NCBI GenBank assembly: GCA_016617855.1
Contig: JAECUM010001159.1
Coordinates: 1-64,000 of the forward strand
Length of the DNA: 64,000 bases
Reading direction: 5' to 3'
DNA from: Megalonaias nervosa
Taxonomy: Eukaryota; Mollusca; Bivalvia; Unionida; Unionidae
The notes under the pieces are model-generated. The model was not told the DNA's origin. It made no database searches and saw only the letters and a program-made list of their open reading frames with translations. Below, piece by piece: positions 38,173 to 50,686 of the stretch; the first letter of the stretch is position 1, and the number at the start of each line of letters is the position of its first letter. A program made the position numbers and the translations under genes.

Positions 38173-41100
38173 CAAGGTATTTGTGGCCAGAAGTAACCAT
38201 TTTTTTTTATTGTCATATATGTATAGTAGGTGGGATTCATCTACAAATCCCCACAACTTATTTATTTGTCCTTTCCCAAGATATTTACTTATAATTTATA
38301 GTTATGGAGGACAGTTTATGGAACACAACATTTCTATTTATTATATTTAATGTTCATTTCTTTTTTATCATAGAAGTGTTGTAAATTGTTAAAATTTTAA
38401 ATGGGGATGAATTTTCCATAGGATAAATTATCATAGCAGATGAATACCCATGGACACATCTACTTTCTGCTAGATTCCCTTTTAAAGCAGCAACAAAATG
38501 GAGTTCTTGAACTCTTCTTTGTTGTGTAAATATTTATATAGCTGTTCATTTCTTTCTTTTAAAGTCTGTTCCACCGCTTGATTCTTGAGGCCCCTTCAGT
38601 CACTGAAAATGCCATGCAGATTCTGAAGAAGTATTGTTCAGATGAGGTAGGTTGGCGTACAAAACAAAGAATGATAGACTTTTGGGAGAAAGACCAGGAT
38701 TCATAGACCAGTGATCAGTTAATTTAGTGAATAAGATATAAAGAGATCACTAGTTGTTATTTGCTGTTCCAGTCATTCCAGAAGAGTTGTTTCCTTTTGT
38801 CCACCATCCATCCATTCATTCATCCATCCATAAGCAAAGATTTCTTATTGCCATTCATCTGAAACAACTGAGATGATTGCCATGAAACTTTACACTCATA
38901 ATGATCCAGAAGTCTAGCTGGTCCTAAATGAAAATTGTGCCACTTGGACATCGAGTTTAGCTGCCACAGCAACCATCTTACAAATCTTGCTATCACAACT
39001 CTTAAGCGGATGGTCATTATCAACATTGGGTTTTTCCTGAAAGACTTCTTACGATATCTAGTTTGCACTGAATGAAAATCTTAATGTTACTCCTCCTAAT
39101 GGATAGCCAAAAGACCATAATGTCAGGTTGTTCCTAAATGAAAATGATGCTGATCTGAAAAAGTATATATAGCTGCCATGGCAGTCAACTTGAAAATCTT
39201 TTTATCGCTGCTGTTCCTGAATGGATCATCATATCGAGTTGGCGTTTTGACTAAAAGACTTTTTATGAGGTCAGGTTGGTTCTAAATGGAAAGGTTACTG
39301 ATCTTCTATCCAATATGTCCATCACAGTGGATGTCTTGAAAATCTAGTTATTGCTCAAGAATATCACAGATGGTTGCAGGATTCAGTAGTTAAATATTAA
39401 AAAAAACACAAGTCTTTGATGAAGAAAATTCTTTTCAGTCTAGAGTGTCAATCCCTTCAACTCTTATTGCTTTGTACATGAATAGATATAAATATATCTG
39501 TTAATAGATAAATAAATGAACTACAGTTGATGATAAATAATCCAGTACTAATGTTTTTCTCGATAAAAATATTTATAAGCTACTTTTCTAGTAATAAACA
39601 TAACATACCTGATTACAATCACTTGTACAATCTATTCACAAAGTAATAACTTGGAAAAGATAGGCATGTTGAGACTACACAATATTTCATTTGTATGTGA
39701 GGGAAACAATGATGGTTAACAGCCATGTTCAGGGCTTGAAAAATTTATTTTGACTACTTGCCCTGTAGAGCAGATGACTGGGAAGTTTTATTTTCTTACA
39801 TTGGTTTTATTCATCTTACACAGTTTATAATACTGATACTGCTTGTAGAGCAGGTGATGGGGAATTTTTAATTGTCTTACATTGGTTTTATTCATCTTAC
39901 ACTCTACATAATGCTGAAACTGCTTGTCCTGTAGGGCAAATGAGTAGAATGTTTTAAAATTGTCGTACATCAGTGTTTTCTCATCTTACACAGTACATAA
40001 TAATGAATCTGCTTAAGATGTTACTCATCAAATTGGATGCACATCTTGAAAAGGTGAATTGCCTTTTCTCAAGAGTTACTTGTAAATGCTGCTGGTCAGG
40101 TGGAATTTTCTAACCCAGGTGTTCAACAAGTCATTAAGCAATGGGATGTTCCAGTTGATGCATGTAATATTATGTTATTGGTCTTGCCACTTATCTGGAC
40201 AAACCCATGCAGTTGTTTTACTGCTTTCAATTTTTATGCTGGAATCCATGGAAAATCTTTGTACGGTCCAGTCATTTTGCAGAATGGAAGTAATGAAATT
40301 ATGGATACAGTCACTTGTTGCAGCCATTGTATTAGAATTATTACTGTTGAAAGATCTGTACAATCCAGTTCCAAATTTGAATTGTGGTTTGAATTAAAAA
40401 ATAGAAAAAAATGCCAGTGTAAGCTTATGTTGGGTACAGTATAGTTTTCATGAACTATATATACATATGTGAGAGAGAAAGATGTACAATAACTATGCAG
40501 TGCAAAGAACACTAAGAACATGTCCAATGTATAAGAACCAAGGAAAGTATAAACTTGGAATGCAGGAACACGAAGTACATGCACATTACATACGTGTAAA
40601 CTCAACAAGCTATAAGAATTTTATTCATGTGTGGTTAGTGTTACAGGTTGTCAATGTGTTCATTTCAACACATGCTAGCATGCAGATTTTAGCTCACTTG
40701 GCCACAGCACAGTCATCTTATTGCCTTACCCAGTTTGCATTATGCTTGGTCCAGTGTATGCCATCAATCAACCATTGTGTACCCATAAATAATCAATTTT
40801 AATATTGTACATACTTCATTTCTAAATTGATTTTTATGAACACTAGCATGCTAGCTTGCATCTTGGTCTTGGAAGGTTGGATTAGTTTATGTTCCATTGA
40901 AATCAGGAGACCTAGTATCGGAATGACCAGGCTTATGAGTCATGAGCCGCTTTTTCTGGAAGATTTTTGATGAAACGATTTGTAGGACAGGACAGGATCT
41001 CAGATAGCGTTGTTGAGTTGATGGAATGTGGTGAGTAGGCATTTCAGCAATATTAGTGACAGTCTTGATTATTACAGATTAATATAGATCAGTTTTCACT

Positions 41101-44100
41101 TCATACCTAATATCAATTGGAGACACCTACATCAGCTCCATGGGGCCTTCGAGGCATCTGTTGCTGAAATGATTTTATTATATTTTTACTTCTATGAAGT
41201 GCTAAATATCTCACTTAATTTCAAATTGAGATTTATATTTCCAAGACATAATCAAAATGGTTCATTGTCATTAACAGGAACGAGTAACATCAGGTTTGAA
41301 CACTCTAAAAACACTGATCTTGACGAGGCCTTCACACAGACTCCGTTTCCTGGATGCTCTCCTCGAGTTCACTTCCCATGAAAGAGCAGAGGTAATGTCC
41401 CACCCAGCTGTTTTGTTTGTTTGTTTCTTGAATCTCTTCATTATGTGTGTTTTCACAGTTCTGTTTTTATTTCTGTCTGTCAATCTGTTTCTCAATCTCT
41501 CTGACAATAGCCATGGTGGCTGAGTGGTTAGGATGTGGGACTTTTGATGAGAAAGGTACTTGTTTGATCCTGCCATCTGATCAGCCTAGGTCAGCTGCCA
41601 TTGTATTCCCATGCCAGAGCAAGGCACTATACTCTACTTGCCTCTGCATGACATAACCTTGTGTGTTGATGTGCATGAAACCCCAAACGCAAACTCTCTC
41701 TCTCAGCCATATAACCAGCCCGTCTTTCACTGTCTTTCATGGGTTTTCCATTCTTTATCTCCCCCTTTCAAATTTTTTTGTTTTAAGTTGTAGTTTTATA
41801 TCACTGATTTAAACATATTGAGACGGATATAAGTTTTCTGACACAGATGGTGTTGTTATATCACATGTATGAGAATGTTGAGACATAGGATATGATTTTT
41901 ATGTCATTCTGTCAGGAATGGTGTTCTGTTACCTGTATGAGTAGGCTGAGACATAGATACCAGTTTTCTGGCAGGGATGGTGTTGTTATATCACCTGACA
42001 GGGACAGTGATGTATTACCTGACAGTGACAGTGGTGTGATATGACCTGTAAAGGGCAGTGTTGTATTACCTTCATAATGTATATGCATATTAAGACATAG
42101 ATGCCAGTTTTCTGACATGGATGGTGTTGTTATATCACCTGACAGATGGTGTTACATTACCTGACAGGGATGGTGGTGTTATATCACCTGACAGGGACAA
42201 TGTTGTATTACCTATTTAACCATGTTAAGACATATATACCAGTTTTCTGACAGGGACATTGGTGTTGTATCATCTGACAGGGATGGTGGTGTTATATCAC
42301 CTGACTGGGATGGTGTTGTTATATCACCTGACAGGAATAGTTTTGTATTACCTGTATAAGAATGCTCAGACATAGATACCAGTTTTCTGACAGGGACTTT
42401 GCTGTCACCATTAAGACTTTATATTACAGTTTTCTGACAGGGACTTGACTTTCAACAGTAAGACTTTATATTACAGTTTTCTGACATGGCTTTGCTGTCA
42501 CCATTAAGACTTTATATTTCAGTTTTCAGATAGGGACTTGATTTTCAACACTAAGACTTTATATTACAGTTTTCTGACAGGGACTTTACTGTCAACATTA
42601 AGACTTTATATTACAGTTTTGTTTTAAAGTTCTTTTGCAAATCTGATACACTTTGTTTATCAAAGTACGGGATCTGGGTTTATCAAAGTACAGGTCACAG
42701 ACAAGATGCAGAGCCCTTGTACAACTGTCCAGTATCTTTTTTCTTTTAAATCCAGGTTATTTTACTTTCATCTACCAAAGAGTTTGCTACTCCTGTCACT
42801 CTTGGTAGACTTGTTCCCTCTTCTTGGAAGGTTTTTCTTCACATTTTTGCATGAATTTTGATCTATGACACTGTCACATGCCAGTCATTTAGCCTCTTTC
42901 ATCGTTGTAGCTTCTTTTTATGGGCTGGTCAGATTGACATGGAAATTTGACCTTTCAATGGAACTTTCATAATGATTTTGCCTGTTTTTGAAATCAGTAA
43001 ATTAGTTAATCTTTCTCAGATTAGACTAGGCACAAATAACTTTTTTTTGTGAAAAACTAAACTCACAGACATTTTGGTAAAGCTAGCCTTCACTAATTTT
43101 CAGCCTTTGGTTAAAAATTGTGTTCTTTATTTTTTTGCCATATTTCATAAGTGCATCATGATTAATATTGCATTGGGTGTGTTGAGTTTATCATGTGCTT
43201 TAACACATATGCATATATACACATGCTGGTTGCATTATATTTTTAATTGTAACTTTTTTTTCTAGATGCGCAGTGCTGCTATTAAAGTTGTCAAGGAGCT
43301 TTATGAACATGAGGAAGCACATAATGCAATACAGGTAAGCACCTCAAGGAATTGATATTTAGTTTCTAAAATCAGAATTAAATGTGCTGCCACTTCCTAA
43401 TTTAAAAATATTTTCAAGTTGTTACTCTTTAGAGGTAAAACTTTCTTGCTCTGTGTTACAATGAATTGTTACATTTTGTCTTTAGGCTTGATCCAGTTTG
43501 CTAAAATTTTATTTATGTTATTTTATAATGTTTGCTATATCTCTGAACCTATTGATAATATCTTCTTTTTTTTTCAGATCATGTAGAACTGCTAAAGTAA
43601 TGAGATAGCTATGCATATGTTTATGAGATACAAATAATTCTGTACTCTGTTTCTAAAGTTGCTTTTATTTACAGCATTATGCATTACAAATTTTGAACTG
43701 TAATTCTAGTTTTAAACTTGATTTTATTTACAGCATTATGCACTCCAAATGTTGAAGAACTTAACAGCTCTGAAGCCTTCCGCAGAATTCTATGCAAAGC
43801 TTCGAGGAAAACATGGTGAAACTACATATCTTTATTGCCCCATCCATCACACTTTCTTTTACATGACATCTTCTAGGCTATTTGATCCAAATTGATGAGA
43901 CTTTGTATGCTTATGTATCATCTCTAGGTAGATAGTTGGATTCCACATTTGGATCTTATCTTCAGGATCAGATAGTAGTATTTTCAGTTCTCCATTACTG
44001 CCCATTCACGAAAGTTTTTTCAGATTGAGATAATGAGTCAAGGAGTCAAGGTCGGAGACATACAATTCACCAGACATTATGCTTGCTTTTTTAAGAATGT

Positions 44101-47100
44101 GTTATCAAGCAGTTTCATCAGGATATAAGGAAGTTGATATGAGAGCATTTCTCGTACACTTTAAATGCAAAGGATATATATATAGCTGAATTGGTTCTTT
44201 TCCAGAGGGCATGTAGTTATTTCATTTTCACCCCCTTTCAGATGTTAACACATGATTTAGCTTGAATTATACCCGAGATTTCATGAATTGATAATACTCA
44301 GTACTCTGTTCTTGAATAAGTTCATGAACACTGGTATCATAGTGCTCTCCATTTTGATTATTTTTATTTGTCATCATAACTTACGGTTGGGGGTTGGTTC
44401 AGGATGATATATTCTTCAGTTATCATGGTAAATTTGTGGTCCATAAAAGAGTTTATTTGGTTCACTGGAAGATGGCCAAATTCAAATATGAATTATCCAT
44501 GGTAAAGAATAGTATCATCAAGTTTATGTGACAATTATTGCCAGAATTGGATGATTGTTTCTAATTACAAATCATATTGCCTTTGTTCAAAATGATGTAT
44601 CTTTGTAAATATTGACTTACACCCAGACAAATACAAAGAATAAAGACAGAGAAACAGACATATCCAGTATCCTGAAGATCTCTAAGGATCACACAAATAG
44701 TTTGTGCCATTACATATAAAATAAAGTTTCCACAACAGCTGCAGATATTCGTCTGAGCCCGTTAACTCTGAAGGATATTTCATACATTTTATATCAATTT
44801 AAAAACAATTTTTCTTTTAAGTTGAGTTTGTTCACTCAGTGTCCATTATTTTTGCAGCTGAGGTACCACAGACATGGACAGAAGAAGGCATCAAAATGTG
44901 TCTTTATTTGTATCTGGGACTTCTACCCACTCATCACAAAATGATTCATGAGTAAGTTACTCCGGGGATGAAATCATATCCCTAAAATAATCCCTGTGGT
45001 CATCAATACATATATGATACATGTAAAATGTTAATGTCATGAAGGAGCTTAAGCGGTCACTGTGCTGGACGTGCAACTGAATGAGTACTTGTTCAAATTT
45101 TGCCATCGGATCAGCCCAAATTGTCTACAGTAGTGTGTCCTTGGCAAGGTATTTGATTCCAATTGCTCACCACTAAATAATCAAAAAATAAAATATCAAT
45201 TCATTTAGAACCTTAATTTTACTCTGGATTGGTAAAGACTGAATGTAATATGTACAAACAAGTATCCCACTCCACCACCACCAACTCTACTGCTGTGATG
45301 ATGGCAATTATATCCGTTGCCATTTGTTTTACTGTTTTGTCTTGCATACCATTAAGTGCCTTACTGTTACCTCCCTTTGTTTTAAATTGATATTTTTTAA
45401 GTAAGGCTTAACTTTCATCATGGTATGCTTTAAATCCTCAATAGTGCTTCCTTTTAATGTACAATTCACCATTTATATATGTGATATATAAATAAACAGT
45501 TAACTGGATCAGTTTTTTGATGTGCATTAATTGTTGCTTATGCAATTGCTAAAGCATAGTTTATACACAGCAGTAGGTGACCCGCTCACATCATCCTGCA
45601 CCAGTATGGTTGAGCCACATATTAATACAGCACTCCGCAAATGATCAAAAGAATTTCAGCAGTCATCTGAAACATCTTTGTTCAACTATTTTTAGTTTGA
45701 AATAGTAAGACTGACATCATGTTATATTTTCATTTACAGCCTCAACATCTAGAGTTCAAATAACTCGGGATTGTTTTGCTGCTACATGTTGATTTCCCTA
45801 ATAAGTGACATTCACTTCATTCCGTTCAGTTTTATTCCCCCCCAAATCTAATGTTATTGCTATATTGCATCATCAAAGTAAAACCATTGAGTAAAGTCCA
45901 CATGGTTGCCCATGGCAACCCAACTTAAGTTGGACAGTCCAGTCTTTGCTGGGCTCCTTCAGTTTCCACGGAAGAAACTTTATGCCAGAGTTATTCTTAA
46001 CATTCTTTCAGAAGGTTTCACAGCCCAGTTGTGACCTTTGTTCAACCGTTATGCACATTCAATTACGACTGAATCACTCAGACAGAATAACACTGTTGAT
46101 GTATAATTGTGAGATCTGAATAATATCACACTGTGTGACATTAAAAGTTACCTGGATCTGGTTTTCATTGTTTAAAAATTTTTCTTTTACATCAAATTGC
46201 GAATCTAGGTGGTGAAATAATTTGATGGGAAATGCGAGTGTCTGCTTTGATGTATTTACTGTTCATTCATTTTATGGATCTTTCCAACATAGAGGAATTT
46301 TGTGACGGACACAACCGCAGAAGACCTTTATCTCCTGCTTCATTAGCATATTCAGTTTTTTAATTTGTCAATGAAATTTTCAAGTACAGTAGTGCTTTTG
46401 ACAGTGTTTAAATTATACATTTCCTAAAATATTCTGTATCATTTAAGATACTGATGTTCCAGTTAATATACAATTAAATAAAATTTGGTTGGCTTCTGTG
46501 TGTCTGCAGTTAATTAGGTCTAACAAGCAGTCACTGCTTAATTGTCTGAAGAAGAATATTTGTGACTCTTTTCTGTAGATTTTAGTATGTCACTTAGAGT
46601 GATATTCAGTTTTCATGATTAAAATAAGTAATTTTTCATGAGGAGGATAAGTTTGTAGCCATCAGTATACAAAAGAATTTATAACCAAGTCTTTTCCCCA
46701 CCTAATTCAATAGATTGCAAGAAAGAGGCATGATTTTTTTTATGGCAGCTGCATCATTATTGTCTTCACATGTTACTGTGTAACAGTATATGTGTTAAAG
46801 TGTTTTTAAAGTTGTATAGTATCGTGTACATCATAATGTTATTTGCAAGCATGATATAGTTAGTGTTTTATTTAATTTTTCATTCCAGTTTTAGGTAGCT
46901 AAATGTTACAAATGTAATTTCATCTATCATTCCATTTTCAGATTGGCAGCTGTGTACACAGCTACAGCAGCTGACATCAAGAGGACAATTTTACGTATGT
47001 TGGAAACTCCTGTAAGTTCATACAAATGAATCTTATCATATGTTACATAATTTTAAATCCCCAATTTTTCATGTTTATATTTCATATGCAGTATCATTTC

Positions 47101-48781
47101 CAGAAGTGCTTAGCTCTGAAATTTAAGAGGTCAGTAGTTGTTTGGAGAAATTTAGAGTGGGGGTGATGATTTTCCATGCCAGTTTTTAATTCAGAGTGTG
47201 GATGAAGATTTTCCATGCTGTTTTTTAATTCAGAGTGTAGGTGACAATTTTTCATGCCGTTTTTATTTCAGAGTGAGGTTGAAAATTTTTTATGGTGTTT
47301 TTTATTTTAGAGTGCAGGTGAAAATTCCCATGCCATTTTTTAATTTAGAGTGTAGATGAAGATTTTTCATGCTGTTTTTAATTCACAGTATGGTTGAGGA
47401 TTTTCTGTGCCTTTTTTTAATTTAGAGTGTGGGTGAAGATTTTCTGTGCTGTTTTTTAATTTAGAGTGTAGGTGAAGATTTTCTGTGCTCTTTTTTAATT
47501 TAGAGTATGGGTGAAGAGTTTAAGAATGTGGGTGAAGATTTGACATGCTGTTTTTTAATTCATAGTGTGGGTGTCAATCTTCCATGTCATATTTTAATTT
47601 AGAGGGTAGGTGAAGATTTTCCATGTTGTATTTTAATTTATAGTGCGGGTGAAGATTTTCCATACCGTTTTTTAATTTAGAGTGTAGGGGAAGATTTTCC
47701 ATGCTGTATTTTAGTTTAGAGTGTAGATGAAGATTTTCCTTGCGGTATTTTAATTTCGAGTGTAGGTGATTTCATCACTTCAGGTGGAGACCACAGATTC
47801 TCACTTGCGCAAGATAGTGATGCTTCTGTTACACTAGGAATAACTAACAAGAACAATACTGTAATCATGAATGACAGAAAATCAAAATTATTAGTGAATT
47901 TTGAAAAGAAATCAAGGAATGTCCGAGTTAATAATGATGTATTTTAAATGTCATAAAATGGGTGAAACTTTAATGTACAAGTGATTGATATGGCCAGTTT
48001 GTATTAATTAGAACAGCAACATGAAAGAAGTACATCAAGATTTATTACATTAGATCCTATCTAGTGTCAGTGAACATATCTTGGCCAGATTTTGTTTATT
48101 GATACAGTGTTACATATTGATTTGGTTTACAATTTTATACTGGTCTGTTAGTGAAGGAGAAAAAAAAGCAGAAGAGAAGAGAAATTAAAATAGATGCATT
48201 GAGGCAGGGGAAATTGAAGTTCCAATTTATACAATATCAGGAAATGTTTCTACAAATATATGACTCAAAATTATATGTCTGTCATTGTAGGTGAAAGGTA
48301 TGGGGATGCAATCCCCAGAGTTACTGACCTTTGTAGAGAACTGTCCTAAAGGAGCAGAGACATTGGTCACCAGGGTCATCCATATTCTCACTGATAAAAG
48401 TAAGTGGACTTTCAGAGAATTCTTATTTTCATTGTGATCTTTATCTCAAGCAACTGCTGCCAGAGGAAGAAAATTCATATGTAGCTATATCTGGAATTAA
48501 ATAATACAGTTGCATTGATCATTGTACTATAGTACATCATAGGCAATCTTAAAATTATATTGATTGACCTTGTAAGCTGTAGTTACAACCTGTTTTTTTA
48601 TTGAACATTTCAGCTGCACCATCTCCTGAACTGGTAGAGAGGGTAAGAGACCTCTATCATAAACGAGTTCCTGATGTTCGCTTCCTTATTCCGGTTCTCA
48701 CAGGACTGTCTAAGGTAACATAACAGCCAGATAGCCAATCAACTACCAACCTCCGAATAAAAAATAAAAAACTAAGAATAA

Positions 48782-48846
<65 letters not shown>

Positions 48847-50603
48847 GTATGTATATATATGGTGCAGATCCTTTTTCAGAATTCTCAGGTTCAGATTTAG
48901 ATTTGTTAATTATGGCAAAGTTTGCAACATGAGGAATGTGGAAAGTCATTGACTCCAACAAGGTCCTAAGTTAACCTTGTATACATTTCTTTAATAGTAA
49001 GGTACTATAACTAAATATAAAATAGCAGCCTGACTAAGCATTTTAGTATACTGACCTAGTGGCTGACTGTAGGCAGCTCCTCATTTTACACAGCACAAAT
49101 GTGTTAAATAGAATGTTAACCCTCAATTTTGTTCCAGTAAATATGACTGAAAAATCATTGGTTTTCATCTAGCTGCAGTAATTGTCTGTATTGCTTAAAA
49201 CAATTGCTCATAACAGTGTAAAATTTGTTTTTCCTCCATTCTAGAAATTCAGGGACTTGTGTGGATGTTTTTTGTATGTCTTTAGATCTATAATAATAGA
49301 TGGTATATTAACAATTATTCGTAGATTATCAATATTTCTGTTTTATAATTTTGATTAGAACTTTGCTACAGTTTTCTGTCTCTTAGTTGGCTGTTTAAAT
49401 GACCATACTCTTGACTAGGTCAAAGGTGTCATGGAATCTGATATATTTGGACAAATGCAAATTGATAGTGCGCAATAAACTTTGTTAACAACATTAGTAT
49501 TATATAAAACTTCTTTTGTAAAATGCACCATTATAAGTATTGAGAAATTCTTTGATGGTACTGAATGCCCATTTGTATACATACTGAGATTTACTGGGAC
49601 TGAGGTCATGTGGTGTAAAATTGCCAAACTTGTAATGGCAATTCTGCATCAAATGAATGAAGGCCCAATATTATACAATTACAGCACTCTGTTAAAGTGA
49701 ATATGAAGTTTTGTGAACCAGTAAATGTTTTATTGACCTCTGTTTCCACATTGGTCAGTATTGATATGCTTACTGGTTCATAAAACTTCGACCGCACCGA
49801 TGGCCTAGTGGTTATAGTGTCCACCTTGGATGCGGGAGGTCGCGGGTTCGAACCCAGGCCGAGTCATACCAAAGACTTATAAAAATGGTAATAACAGCTG
49901 CCTCGCTTGGTGCTCAGCATTAAGAGGTTAGTGTTAGGACTGGTCAGCCTGGTGTCAGGATAATGTGACTGGGTGGGACATCATGCTACATGTCTGTGGC
50001 ATGATGCCCCAGTGCTAGACATCACTATAAACTGCTACACTGCAGACATTGTAGCGATATGACTAAAAAATTGTTAAAGCTGCATTAAAAATCCAAATCA
50101 CACACACACACACACTCATAAAACTTCATATTTATTAAAACAAGGATTTATTATTGCTATATTGCATTTTTTAAGAAGGTGAAATTTAATTTCACTGCAT
50201 GTTGCTTAGAACTTAATGTTATGATATCACATAAAAGTTAATGATGTCACTGCCATCTCTAAGAGAAATTGTGTAGCATTTTAAAGACTCAGCCATTAAA
50301 GCTTTAATTACATACAATTCAAGTTCCAAAACTGATCCAGACCAAACCCTTCTTGCCCAATGTCAGTAATATTCACAAATTTGAACACCTGTATATTTAT
50401 ACCAAATGACTGTTCACCAGGAATTTTGATAGATGAACTTGCACATATGTGCTTTAGAACAAGATGATACATTGATTTTAATATTAGGATACATGATGGG
50501 GCAAATTTCCCCTATGAGACATAATTTTTGAGATTCTATAATTATTATATTTATCAAGGAATCTTAAATATAGTATAATTATGGTGTATGTTCTAGTTTA
50601 AGA

Positions 50604-50638
<35 letters not shown>

Positions 50639-50655
50639 GGAGAAAGAAATAGTAG

Positions 50656-50686
<31 letters not shown>

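Larger units (their letters stand above)
34561..38564 (+). other. Intron 13
   Basis: 4.0 kb. It holds ~175-bp repeat units (34690-34960, 35300-35800, 36060-36370), a full family 1 SINE, a truncated family 2 SINE, AGGTCA-type repeat (36390-36850), a second repeat with phrases ACTAGGTCACATTGACCTAA / ATTAGGTCATTGTGACCTAA (37460, 37770) and an (AT)n run. 38175-38560 holds nothing recognised. Confidence 0.7.
38647..41277 (+). other. Intron 14
   Basis: 2.6 kb. 38780-39380 is ~175-bp dispersed repeat; 39763-40014 is an ~83-bp triplicate. 40080-40610 has several overlapping open frames on both strands with no recognised product. 40610-41270 is unassigned. Confidence 0.65.
41392..43265 (+). other. 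Intron 15
   Basis: 1.9 kb. It holds a family 3 SINE (41509-41705) and a complex minisatellite (41820-42620). 42621-43265 is AT-rich with no recognised feature apart from the acceptor. Confidence 0.75.

Noticed and set aside
40086..40608. Overlapping 103-124-codon open frames on both strands in intron 14
   Set aside because: None resembles a known family, both strands are open at once, and there are no exon-like boundaries. A chance cluster or an old repeat is more likely.
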